NCBI RefSeq assembly: GCF_014650675.1
Contig: NZ_BMVK01000004.1
Span: forward strand, 361,866 to 425,865
DNA: 64,000 nt
Direction: 5' to 3'
Origin: Streptomyces anulatus
GTDB lineage: Bacteria; Actinomycetota; Actinomycetes; Streptomycetales; Streptomycetaceae
The translations under genes were made by a program, and so were the position numbers. Numbering within the stretch: position 1 is the stretch's first letter; every line of letters begins with the position of its first letter. The notes beneath the pieces were generated by a model. That model searched no databases and was not told the DNA's origin. It was given only the letters and a program-made list of their open reading frames with translations. Shown here in pieces: positions 26,759 through 34,566 of the stretch.

Positions 26759-27585
26759 CGATGCAGAAGCAGCGGACGACGTCGCGCACCGGGTCCACCG
26801 CCGGCACGGGTCCGGCGGCGGCGGTCCGGCTCGCGGACGTGTCGGTCCGCTTCCGCAGCAAGAAGCGCGATGTGACCGCGATCGGCGATGTCTCGCTGGA
26901 CGTGGCGCCGGGCGAGTTCGTCGCCATCGTCGGACCGTCGGGGTGCGGCAAGTCGACCCTTCTCAAGCTGGTGGCCGGCCTGCTCACCGCCTCCTCGGGG
27001 GAGGTCCTGCTCGGCGGCGAGCAGGTCACCGGGCCCCGGCACGACATCGGCTACGTGTTCCAGCGCGCGGCCCTGCTGGAGTGGCGCTCGGCGCTGCGCA
27101 ACATCCTGCTCCAGGCGGAGATCCGCCACATGGAGCCGGCGTCGGCGCGCGAACGGGCCGACGACCTGATCCGGATGACCGGACTGACCGGCTTCGAGGA
27201 CGCCTACCCGCACGAGCTCTCCGGCGGCATGCAGCAACGCGTCGCGCTCTGCCGGGCGTTGCTGCACGAACCGCCGGTCCTCCTGATGGACGAGCCGTTC
27301 GGCGCGCTCGACGCCCTCACCCGCGAGCAGATGAACACCGAGCTGAACCGGATCTGGCGGACCACCGGAACCACGGTCCTGCTGGTCACGCACTCCATCT
27401 CGGAGGCCGTCTACCTGGCCGACCGGGTCGTGGTGATGAGCCCGCGCCCCGGCACCGTCACGGAGGTCATCGAGGTGGGCCTGCCCGCCGAGCGCGACTA
27501 CAGCGAGACGCTGGGCCGCCCGGAGTTCCGAGCCGCGGCGGCGCACGTCCGGGATCTGCTGGGCGCGGTGTCCGCACACGACTGA
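26755..27585 (+). CDS. ABC importer ATP-binding protein (SsuB/TauB/ThiZ type)
   Basis: The 276-residue ATPase has Walker A GPSGCGKST, Q-loop in DIGYVFQRAALLEWRSALRNI, signature LSGGMQQR, Walker B VLLMDEPFGALD, and the His switch in VLLVTHSISEA. The sequence is typical of nitrate/sulfonate/taurine importers. The start ATG overlaps the binding-protein stop (ATGA); a second ATG lies two codons later. It is the last gene of the operon and is followed by a strong hairpin. Confidence 0.94.
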   Translation: MTMQKQRTTSRTGSTAGTGPAAAVRLADVSVRFRSKKRDVTAIGDVSLDVAPGEFVAIVGPSGCGKSTLLKLVAGLLTASSGEVLLGGEQVTGPRHDIGYVFQRAALLEWRSALRNILLQAEIRHMEPASARERADDLIRMTGLTGFEDAYPHELSGGMQQRVALCRALLHEPPVLLMDEPFGALDALTREQMNTELNRIWRTTGTTVLLVTHSISEAVYLADRVVVMSPRPGTVTEVIEVGLPAERDYSETLGRPEFRAAAAHVRDLLGAVSAHD

Positions 27586-27608
27586 GGGGCCGAGGGGCCG
27601 AAAAGGAA

Positions 27609-27649
27609 GCGATACGTGCCGGGCAGGCCTCCTGCCCGGCACGTATCGC
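27609..27649. terminator. Strong terminator after the ABC importer operon
   Basis: GCGATACGTGCCGGGCAGG (27609-27627) pairs perfectly with 27631-27649, a 19-bp stem with the three-base loop CCT. It lies between convergent genes and can serve both. Confidence 0.93.
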
Positions 27650-27697
27650 GTCGGGGGTGTCCGGGACGTCCGGGACGCGTTGCTCCCGGCGGGAGGG

Positions 27698-28111
27698 CTA
27701 CGGCTGTCGCACCGCTTCGGCCGCGATGCCGGCCGCGCGCAGCCTGCGCGCCAACAGTTCGATCTCGGGTCCGGTGCCGTGGTGGCCGCCGCCGAGTATC
27801 AGCTCCAGCAGCGCCCGTGCCTGGGGGAGCGTCCGCCCGCCGTCGGTCCGCAGGACGCGGAGGATCGGCAGCCGCCGGACAGGGGCTTCCGCCAGGACCA
27901 GTCGGGCTGCGCCGTGCTCGGCGAGCATCCGGGCGCGCAGGTGGTCGGGAAGGGCGTCGCCGCACACCAGCACCGTCGAGTCGCAGCGGGAGCACCGGTG
28001 CTCCTCGTCCCACCGCAGGCGGTCGTCCAGCACCGCCTGCGTTCCCGAACAGCGCAGATCCGCCCCGCACGTGTCGCAGGCGGCCGACCAGTGGACCGTG
28101 GCGATGTTCAT
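27698..28111 (-). CDS. Small CxxC protein of unknown function
   Basis: The 137-residue protein has four cysteines in two pairs, CDTCGADLRC near residue 12 and CSRCDSTVLVC near residue 39, which look like a zinc ribbon. A helical C-terminus with GGRTLPQARALLELILGGGHHGTGPEIELLARRLRAAGI follows. The middle part resembles ribosomal-protein-like or toxin-regulator folds only vaguely, and I do not recognise a function. AGGGG precedes the ATG. It is divergent from the NAD-dependent epimerase gene. Confidence 0.75.
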   Translation of the reverse strand: MNIATVHWSAACDTCGADLRCSGTQAVLDDRLRWDEEHRCSRCDSTVLVCGDALPDHLRARMLAEHGAARLVLAEAPVRRLPILRVLRTDGGRTLPQARALLELILGGGHHGTGPEIELLARRLRAAGIAAEAVRQP

Positions 28112-28168
28112 CCCGGCACCCCTCCCGGTAAGGGAACTCAGCTTCGTTAAGGACTCTAACCGAAGGCG

Positions 28169-28205
28169 TTGCGAGACTATCTAGTGAGAGTTATGGTCTA
28201 TAACT
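28169..28205 (+). promoter_or_regulatory. Promoter overlapped by a 17-bp operator-like palindrome
   Basis: A -35 TTGCGA (28169-28174) and -10 TATGGT (28192-28197) are separated by 17 bases. The -10 is covered by AGTTAT-5-ATAACT (28189-28205), an A/T-rich palindrome that stands out in this genome and is well placed for a repressor. No regulator gene lies adjacent, so the protein must be encoded elsewhere. Confidence 0.7.
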
Positions 28206-28295
28206 AAAGCGAGTGGCCGTAGACGGGCGCTCGTGGTGCTGGACCCGGCCCGGACTCTCCCGCGCCCTGGCCGCCGCTGCCCGAAAGGACCCCTC

Positions 28296-29246
28296 ATGAC
28301 CGCCTCCCGCCCCCTGCACACCGTCCTCGGCTCGGGACCCGCCGGAACCGCCCTCGCCCGCGAGCTGGTCCGCCGGGGGCGGCCCGTCCGGCTGGTCGAC
28401 CGGTCGGGGAACGGGCCCGCGATCGAGGGCGTCGAGCGGTACGCCGCCGATGTCGCCACCCCGGAGGGCGCCCGCGCGGCCGTGGCCGGGGCCGACGTCG
28501 TGTACCACTGCGTCAATGTCGGCTACCACCTCCAGGTGGAGGTCATGCCGAGGATCCAGGAGGCGGTCCTCGGGGCCGCCGACGCGGAGGGCGCGCGTCT
28601 GGTCGTCCTCGACACGCTCTACCCGTACGGGCGGACGCACGGCGAGGTGATGACCGAGGACACCCCGTGGAACGCCACCACCCGCAAGGGCCGGATGCGC
28701 GCCGAGCTCGACGCCCGCTATCTCGGAGCCCACCACGAGGGGCGGCTCCCCGTCGTCCTCGGGCGCTCCGCCGACTTCCTCGGGCCCGGCGTCCTCAACT
28801 CCACGCTCGGCGGAGCCGTCTTCCCCGCCGCGCTCACCGGGCAGCCCGTGCCCGCGCTCGGCGACATCGACCTGCCGCACAGCTACACGTACATTAAGGA
28901 CGTCGCGGCCGGCCTCGCCACCCTCGGCGAACACCCGGACGCCCACGGCCGCGTCTGGCACCTGCCCACCGCGCCGGCCCGCACCACCCGCGAGATCCTG
29001 GCGCTCGTCGAGGAGCGCACCGGCCGGCCGATCGACCTCGCCGTCGTCGCCGAACCCCGCCCCTTCGGCCCGTTCGACGAGACCTTCATGGCGGAGTACG
29101 CCGAGATGTTCTACCAGCACACCGAACCGCAGATCCTCGACTCCTCCGCCATCGAGAAGGCCTACGGACTCGCCCCCACCCCGCTGGAGACGGCGCTGGA
29201 CGCCACCCTCGCCTGGTACGCGGAACTCCTCGCCGCCCAGCACTGA
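28296..29246 (+). CDS. NAD(P)-dependent epimerase/dehydratase family protein
   Basis: The 316-residue enzyme has an N-terminal Rossmann motif TVLGSGPAGTALARELVRRGRPVRLVDRSG and the extended SDR layout, with VVYHCVNVGYHL and TLYPYGRTHGEVMTEDTPW, where a tyrosine and nearby Lys would be catalytic. IKDVAAGLATLGEHPDAHGRVWHLPT is typical of extended SDRs. The Gly pattern GSGPAG is unusual and recalls FAD proteins. Start ATG 28296 has GAAAGGA upstream. It reads from the repressible-looking promoter at 28169-28205. Substrate unknown; nucleotide-sugar or aldehyde are options. Confidence 0.85.
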   Translation: MTASRPLHTVLGSGPAGTALARELVRRGRPVRLVDRSGNGPAIEGVERYAADVATPEGARAAVAGADVVYHCVNVGYHLQVEVMPRIQEAVLGAADAEGARLVVLDTLYPYGRTHGEVMTEDTPWNATTRKGRMRAELDARYLGAHHEGRLPVVLGRSADFLGPGVLNSTLGGAVFPAALTGQPVPALGDIDLPHSYTYIKDVAAGLATLGEHPDAHGRVWHLPTAPARTTREILALVEERTGRPIDLAVVAEPRPFGPFDETFMAEYAEMFYQHTEPQILDSSAIEKAYGLAPTPLETALDATLAWYAELLAAQH

Positions 29247-29248
29247 AC

Positions 29249-29294
29249 GCGGTCCGGCCCCGGGCGCCGTACCGCGCACCCGGGGCCGGACCGC
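29249..29294. terminator. Bidirectional terminator between convergent genes
   Basis: GCGGTCCGGCCCCGGG (29249-29264) and CCCGGGGCCGGACCGC (29279-29294) form a perfect 16-bp stem with a 14-base loop, just after the epimerase stop and before the isomerase-like stop at 29307. Confidence 0.92.
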
Positions 29295-29306
29295 CGACAC
29301 CCTCGT

Positions 29307-30179
29307 TCAGTAGCGCAGCCGGGACAGATACCGGTAGCTGGCCCGCGCCGAGGCGAACGGATCGGCCGGGGCGTCATGCTCCACCAGCCACTGCTTCACC
29401 CCGCCCTGCCGCGCTGTGTCGAACATGGCAGGGAAGTCCAGGATCCCCGACCCGACGTCCGCGAAGTCCCCGTTCGGCGCCATGTCCTTCACATGGAGCG
29501 CGGGGAAGCGGCCCCGGTGCCGTACGAACAGTTCGCCCGGATCGGAGGAGCCGCCCTTGGCCGCCCAGTACAGGTCCAGCTCGAAACCGACCAACTCCGG
29601 ATCGGTCTCGTTCAGCAGGATGTCGTACAGGCTGACGCCGTCCACCACTTCGTGGTCGCCGCCGTGATTGTGGTAGAGCAGCTTGAGCCCGGACTCCCGG
29701 GCGGCCAGCCCCGCCCGGTTGAACTGCCGTGCCACCTCCCGGTATCCGTCCGGCGAGTGCAGCGAACCCGGCAGGCTCGGCACCACGATCCACTTGCCGC
29801 CCAGCGTATGGACGTCCTCCAGCGCCTGCGGCAGCCCGGAGCCCGTCACGATGGGGTAGCCGACGTGCTCCAGCACCGCCTTGAGGCGGTTCCGGTCCAG
29901 CATCTGCCGGATCGCGGCGGGGGAGTTGCCGTGCCGGCCGCTGACGCCGACCGTCGCGTACCCGATCTCCGCGAGCTGCTCCAGCGTCCCCGCGAAGTCC
30001 GCTGCGAGCGGCGTCCGCATGGTGTACAGGTGCATCCCGATCCCCGACCGGGGGATGCGCCGGCGACCCCGCCGGCCGGCCGCCGCGGCCGGGGCCGCGC
30101 CGATCCCGACGGCGGCCACCGCCCCCAACGCCGTACCGAGAAAGGCTCTTCGGGCTCCGTTCACGTGCTGCGTACCCAT
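29307..30179 (-). CDS. Exported sugar phosphate isomerase/epimerase-like TIM-barrel protein
   Basis: The 290-residue protein has a Tat signal: twin arginine in NGARRAFLGTALGAVAAVGIGAAPAAAAG. The mature part is a xylose isomerase-like TIM barrel, with metal-ligand segments GLKLLYHNHGGDHEVVDG, ELVGFELDLYWAAKGG, PALHVKDMAPNGDFADVG and a final KQWLVEHDAP. The family isomerises or epimerises sugars; secretion through Tat fits a cofactor-loaded enzyme. The ATG at 30179 has GGAG at 4 bases and lies 9 bases after the ThuA/PQQ gene stop, so the two are one operon, presumably under the LacI-type operator at 33728. Confidence 0.9.
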   Translation of the reverse strand: MGTQHVNGARRAFLGTALGAVAAVGIGAAPAAAAGRRGRRRIPRSGIGMHLYTMRTPLAADFAGTLEQLAEIGYATVGVSGRHGNSPAAIRQMLDRNRLKAVLEHVGYPIVTGSGLPQALEDVHTLGGKWIVVPSLPGSLHSPDGYREVARQFNRAGLAARESGLKLLYHNHGGDHEVVDGVSLYDILLNETDPELVGFELDLYWAAKGGSSDPGELFVRHRGRFPALHVKDMAPNGDFADVGSGILDFPAMFDTARQGGVKQWLVEHDAPADPFASARASYRYLSRLRY

Positions 30180-30187
30180 GGGGCTCC

Positions 30188-33100
30188 TCACTTCACGTCG
30201 ATGCGGACGGCGCCGGTGCTCGTGTCGCCCTTGTCGTCGGTGACCGTCAGACGCGCGGTGTAGGCGCCCTTGCGGTCATAGGTGTGCTTCGCCGTCGCGC
30301 CCTCGGGTCCGGACGGCTTCACGTTGTCGCCGAAGTCCCAGTGGTACGAGGCGATCGTGCGGCCCTGTGCGGGCCTGACCGTGCTGCTCAGCGACACGGC
30401 GAGGGGAGCGGTGCCGGACGCGGGTCCGGCCTTCACCGTCACCTTGGTCCCGGCCTTCTTCTCCACGCCCGGACCGTTGAAGTGCAGCCAGTCGACCGAG
30501 AGCAGATCGGCCTTGTCGGGACTCCAGTCCGGGTTGGTGAAGACGGCGTACAGCGTGGTCGTGCCGCCCGGGTTCTTGAGCTTCGTCGTCGGAGAGACCA
30601 GCTTCTCGTAGCCGCCGGTGTTCGGGATCCTGACCGAGCCCAGCAGTGCGCCGGTGGGAGAGCCGGCCCGGAACTCCACCGTGCCGCCGAGCCCGCCGGA
30701 GGACGCGCCGACCGTCACCGATTCGACGCCCTTGAGGTTCACCGGGTCGAAGGCGATCCAGTCGCCGTCCTCGATCTCGATCAGCCGCTTCCCGCCGGAC
30801 GCGTCGGCCCGACTGCCGATGTCCGCACCGCCGTTCGCACCGCCCGTCGTCGTCCGGTGCTCGGCCTCACGGAAGGAGGTGCGCAGGGTCAGCGAGGTGG
30901 AGCCGGTCAGCGCCGGGGCGTCGGGAGCGCCCTTGTCCTCGTACTGTGCGGTGATCCCGTAGTAGAGGTTCTGTCCCGGACCGTGGCTGTCCCCGGCGTC
31001 CGTGACGATCTCGCCGGTGCAGCCCGTGTAGTTGTCCAGCGGATGCAGATGGGTGTCATGGCCGAGCTGCGACTGCACCACGACCCGCGAGCAGTCGATC
31101 GGACCGCTCCGGCCGTCCTCCTTGTCGGTCACCTTCACCGTGAACGGGATCGTGTCCCCGAAGCTGAACATCCCTCCGTCCGGCGGCTGTTGGATCTTCA
31201 CCTCGGGCCTGGTGTTGCCCACCGTGATGTCCTGCACCGCCAGCGCCGTCAGTTCGTCGGGGCCCGTCACGGTCAGCCGCGCGGTGTGCAGCCCCTTGGC
31301 GGTGTACGTGTGCGTGGGGTCGGCCTCCGTGGAGTCCGTGGTGCCGTTGCCGTCGAAGTCCCAGGCGTAGCCGACCGGTTGATCGCCGGGCAGGCCCGAG
31401 CCCTCGCTGGAGAACTTCACGGTCAGCGGGTCCGTTCCGCTGTCCCGGTCGACGGAGATCTTGGCGTCGGGCAGCCGGCCGTCGCCGACGTAGTCGATCC
31501 GGTAGATGCCCGCGCCCTCGTTGCTGCCGCCCCGGCCGGTGCCGCTGCCCAGACCGAAGTCGATGACGTACATCGCTCCGTCAGGACCGAAGTCCGCGTC
31601 GAAGGGCTGGTTCCACTCCATGTCCTCGAAGATGCCGTTGACCGACTGGAGGTCCCCCGCCTTCACGGGGTCGAACCGGGGATCGGTGAAGGTCTGGTCC
31701 TCGCTCTGGAACGAGAACGTCTTGAACCAGCGCCGGGTCAGCTCGTAGTTGAACGCCTTCCCCTCGAAGTACTCCGGGAACTTGGTGCGGTAGGTGTTGT
31801 CCGGGTCGTAGTCGTAGACCGGGCCGCCCATCGGGCCGCCCCCGCCGGTGCCCACCTCCGGGAACTCGGCCGAGGCGGAGTAGGCGTACCAGACCGTGGC
31901 GGGCTGCGCCGGGGGCAGCTCCCGCAGGCCGGTGTTGTTCGGCGAGTCGTTGACCAGCGCCGAGCAGTCGAACTTCGGCCCGGACGTCTTCGTCGCGAAG
32001 TCGTAGTCGTTGAACGGGGTGTTGTTCCCGACGCAGTACGGCCAGCCGAAGTTGCCCGCCTCGGTGATGCGGGTGTACTCGACCGTGCCCTCCGGGCCCC
32101 GGTCCGGCTTCGCCGCGCGGGCGTCGGGGCCGTAGTCCGCGACCATGAGGGCTCCGCTCAGCGGATCGGTGGTGATCCGGAACGGATTGCGCATGCCCAT
32201 CGCGTAGATCTCGGACCGGGTCTTCTCCGTACCCGGGGCGAAGAGGTTCCCCTCGGGGACCGAGTACGTCCCGTCGTCCTCGGGCGTGATCCGCAGGACC
32301 TTGCCCCGCAGATCATTGGTGTTGCCCGCGGTCATCTGCGCGTCCCAGGCGCGGCGGCCCTCGCCCTCGTCGATCGGGGTGAAGCCGTCGGATGCGAACG
32401 GGTCGGTGTTGTCGCCGGTCGCCGCGTACAGGTTGCCGTCCTTGTCGAAGGTGAGCGAACCGGCCATGTGCGAGTTGGCCCGGCCCTCACCGCGCAGTGT
32501 CGGCACGGTCAGCAGCCGCTTCTCGGACGCCGGGTCGACGGTGTTGCCGTCCGCGGTGAAACGGGACAGGTTCAGCCGCTTCTCGACCTTGTCGGAGTAC
32601 AGGAGATAGAGCCAGTTGTTCTCCGCGAAGCCGGGGTCGAGCGTCAGCCCCAGCAGCCCGTCCGACTGGCTGGTCATCTCCGGGGTGTACGCGAAGTCCA
32701 GTGCGGTGGAGACCTTCATCGTCTCCTGGTCGATCACCTTCAGTTTTCCGGTCCGCTGGGCGAAGAACACCCGGCGGTCGGGAGCGACGGCCAGCTCGAA
32801 CGGGTCGGCCAGGTCACTCGTGGCCAGCGGGGTCCGCTGGAAGGAACCCGTGCGTGTCGCGGTGCAGTCGCCCTCCGCCGCGCCGGCCGCCCACTGGATG
32901 CCGCCGAGGAGGTGCTTGACGAACCCCTCCTCCTGGAAGGACGCCTTGTCGTGCCCGCCCGCCGTGAACCACGAGCGGCCCCCGTCGTAGTTCTGGCACC
33001 AGGAGAACGGGTGGTCCACGCCCTCGTCGAGCCCGTCGATCCCGTCGCGCACCTTGATCTGGGCGAGGGTGTGCACCTTGGACGTGGGGTTGGTGCGCCA

Positions 33101-33688
33101 GTTGTACCACTCCTCCTGGCGCTCCCAGAGGTCGGGAAGGTGCCGGGTCGAGGGGTGCGCGTGGTCGAGGACCTTGACCCGGCCGGTCTGCGGGGTGGGG
33201 TGCTTGTCGAAGATCGCGCCGACCAGGCCTTCGTACCACTCCCAGTCGCGTTCGCTGGCGGAAGCGGAGTGCAGCCCCACCCAGCCGCCGCCCGCCCGGA
33301 TGTACCTCTGGAGTGCGGCCCGCTCCTCGGCGTTGAGCAGGTCACCCGTCTCCGGGGTGGAGTTGGTGTTGTTGAAGACGATCGCCTGGAACCGGCCGAG
33401 GTCGGCGTCGTTGAAGACCGAGGAGTCGGCGGTGGCCTCCACCTCGAAGTCGTGCTCGGCTCCGAGCTTCCGCACCGCCTCGATCCCGGCCGGGATCGAG
33501 GGATGGTCGGAGTTGGTGACCTCGGAGTAGACGAGCACCCGGTACGAGGCGGCCGCCTGCGCGCTGGGCGGCGACGCCACCAGCAGGGCGAGGACCAGTG
33601 CCAGGAGAGAGGTGAGGGCGATGAGGGGGGACGGGCCGCCGGGGGATCGACCGACGCGGCCGGCCCGGCGTAACGAACGGCGTCTCAT
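30188..33688 (-). CDS. Secreted ThuA / PQQ-type sugar dehydrogenase / PKD / CBM6 multidomain protein
   Basis: The 1166-residue secreted protein has a signal peptide (about 1-46). A ThuA domain follows (48-265: YRVLVYSEVTNSDHPS...AGGGWVGLHSASASERDWEWYEGLVG), then a soluble glucose dehydrogenase-like beta-propeller (about 285-740: GLLGLTLDPGFAENNWLYLLYS, SLTFDKDGNLYAATGDNTDP, YAMGMRNPFRI, GWPYCVGNN). After these come a PKD domain (about 755-835), a linker domain, a CBM6-like sugar-binding domain (FREAEHRTTTGG...LLSVDWLHFNG) and a final PKD. This suggests oxidation and breakdown of a bound polysaccharide-derived sugar outside the cell. AGGGAG precedes the ATG, and a LacI-type operator lies 40 bases upstream. 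Confidence 0.92.
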   Translation of the reverse strand: MRRRSLRRAGRVGRSPGGPSPLIALTSLLALVLALLVASPPSAQAAASYRVLVYSEVTNSDHPSIPAGIEAVRKLGAEHDFEVEATADSSVFNDADLGRFQAIVFNNTNSTPETGDLLNAEERAALQRYIRAGGGWVGLHSASASERDWEWYEGLVGAIFDKHPTPQTGRVKVLDHAHPSTRHLPDLWERQEEWYNWRTNPTSKVHTLAQIKVRDGIDGLDEGVDHPFSWCQNYDGGRSWFTAGGHDKASFQEEGFVKHLLGGIQWAAGAAEGDCTATRTGSFQRTPLATSDLADPFELAVAPDRRVFFAQRTGKLKVIDQETMKVSTALDFAYTPEMTSQSDGLLGLTLDPGFAENNWLYLLYSDKVEKRLNLSRFTADGNTVDPASEKRLLTVPTLRGEGRANSHMAGSLTFDKDGNLYAATGDNTDPFASDGFTPIDEGEGRRAWDAQMTAGNTNDLRGKVLRITPEDDGTYSVPEGNLFAPGTEKTRSEIYAMGMRNPFRITTDPLSGALMVADYGPDARAAKPDRGPEGTVEYTRITEAGNFGWPYCVGNNTPFNDYDFATKTSGPKFDCSALVNDSPNNTGLRELPPAQPATVWYAYSASAEFPEVGTGGGGPMGGPVYDYDPDNTYRTKFPEYFEGKAFNYELTRRWFKTFSFQSEDQTFTDPRFDPVKAGDLQSVNGIFEDMEWNQPFDADFGPDGAMYVIDFGLGSGTGRGGSNEGAGIYRIDYVGDGRLPDAKISVDRDSGTDPLTVKFSSEGSGLPGDQPVGYAWDFDGNGTTDSTEADPTHTYTAKGLHTARLTVTGPDELTALAVQDITVGNTRPEVKIQQPPDGGMFSFGDTIPFTVKVTDKEDGRSGPIDCSRVVVQSQLGHDTHLHPLDNYTGCTGEIVTDAGDSHGPGQNLYYGITAQYEDKGAPDAPALTGSTSLTLRTSFREAEHRTTTGGANGGADIGSRADASGGKRLIEIEDGDWIAFDPVNLKGVESVTVGASSGGLGGTVEFRAGSPTGALLGSVRIPNTGGYEKLVSPTTKLKNPGGTTTLYAVFTNPDWSPDKADLLSVDWLHFNGPGVEKKAGTKVTVKAGPASGTAPLAVSLSSTVRPAQGRTIASYHWDFGDNVKPSGPEGATAKHTYDRKGAYTARLTVTDDKGDTSTGAVRIDVK

Positions 33689-33727
33689 GGGGCGCTCCCT
33701 GTGCGGTAGATGCCGACTGCGGGGTGT

Positions 33728-33741
33728 AGAAAGCGCTTTCT
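33728..33741. promoter_or_regulatory. LacI-type operator of the ThuA/PQQ operon
   Basis: AGAAAGCGCTTTCT is a perfect 14-bp palindrome 40 bases upstream of the ThuA/PQQ start. It is identical to the core of the operator at 24747-24762 beside the LacI gene, and the match extends one or two bases on the right (TG). Confidence 0.88.
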
Positions 33742-33910
33742 GAAGTACGCCGTTCAGAGTAGGTTCAGCTCTCCGACGGGGTCAATGGGTCTGCAGGGCC
33801 CACCGTGCCGCGCGGGGCGCGGGGCCCGGTCGCGCGTGGATGTCGGTGCCGGGCGTTACGGTCGAATCCCGGCGACAAGCCGCCGGCACCCCTCGAAACG
33901 GAGGCCCGGG

Positions 33911-34309
33911 ATGACCGCCGACGCCGCGATCACCGCCGCCGATGTCCGCTCGGCCGCCCTGTCCCTGCCCGACACCACGGAGAAGCTCGCCTGGGGGCAG
34001 CCCACTTTCCGGGTGGCGGGCAAGATCTTCGCCTCGCTCGGCGACGACGAGACGGCGATGGGCGTGAAGTGCCCCCGGGAGGACCGCGCCGAGCTGATCG
34101 CCGCCGAGCCGGAGAAGTTCTTCATCCGTGAGGGGCACGACGACCACTACGCGTGGATGCGCGTCAGGCTGTCCGCCCTGGAGGACGAGGCCGAGCTGGC
34201 CGCCATCCTTGCCGACTCCTGGCGGCAGGTCGCCCCGCGCCGGCTGGCGGCGGCGCACCCGGAGCTGGACGTGGCGGGGGAGGAGTCGGCGGGGGAGGAC
34301 GAGGGGTGA
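33911..34309 (+). CDS. MmcQ/YjbR family protein
   Basis: The 132-residue protein matches the YjbR/MmcQ fold: ADVRSAALSLPDTTEKLAWGQPTFRVAGKIFASLGDDETAMGVKCPREDRAELIAAEPEKFFIREGHDDHYAWMRVRLS. YjbR is a small double-wing DNA-binding-like fold of unknown role. It has an acidic C-terminal tail. ATG 33911 starts the conserved region, with GAGG upstream. It is alone between the ThuA/PQQ promoter region and a degenerate GC-rich repeat. Confidence 0.88.
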   Translation: MTADAAITAADVRSAALSLPDTTEKLAWGQPTFRVAGKIFASLGDDETAMGVKCPREDRAELIAAEPEKFFIREGHDDHYAWMRVRLSALEDEAELAAILADSWRQVAPRRLAAAHPELDVAGEESAGEDEG

Positions 34310-34566
34310 GCGCGGCGGGTCACCGGAAGCGGTGGCGGCCGGGGGTGTGCGGGCGGGGCTGATGAGTGCGGTGGCGAGCGCGCCGGGCTGACGGGGCGGA
34401 CGTTGCCGGCCGGGTCGACGGGTGCGGTGGCGTGCGGGCCGGGCTGACGGATGCGGCTCGCGGCGCGGGCGCGTGCGGATCGTGCTGACGGGCCGGGCTG
34501 ACGGGTGTGGCGGGCGGTGCGGGCGTGCGGGCTGGGCCGTGCAGGTCCGGTGTGCGGGCCCGCGGA
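34310..34566. repeat. Degenerate GC-rich minisatellite between convergent genes
   Basis: The stretch repeats a unit close to GGGCTGACGGGTGCGGTGG about seven times, with unit lengths of 14-40 bases. GGGCTGACGG or GGGCTGATGA appears near 34356, 34385, 34441 and 34496, with GGGTCGACGG and GTGCTGACGG variants between. It contains no gene that I can support. Confidence 0.7.

Noticed and set aside
30284..33673. Plus-strand 1129-codon open frame opposite the ThuA/PQQ gene
   Set aside because: Composition (Arg/Gly/Val-rich, no domain) and exact overlap with a well-supported secreted enzyme show it is a GC-bias artefact.
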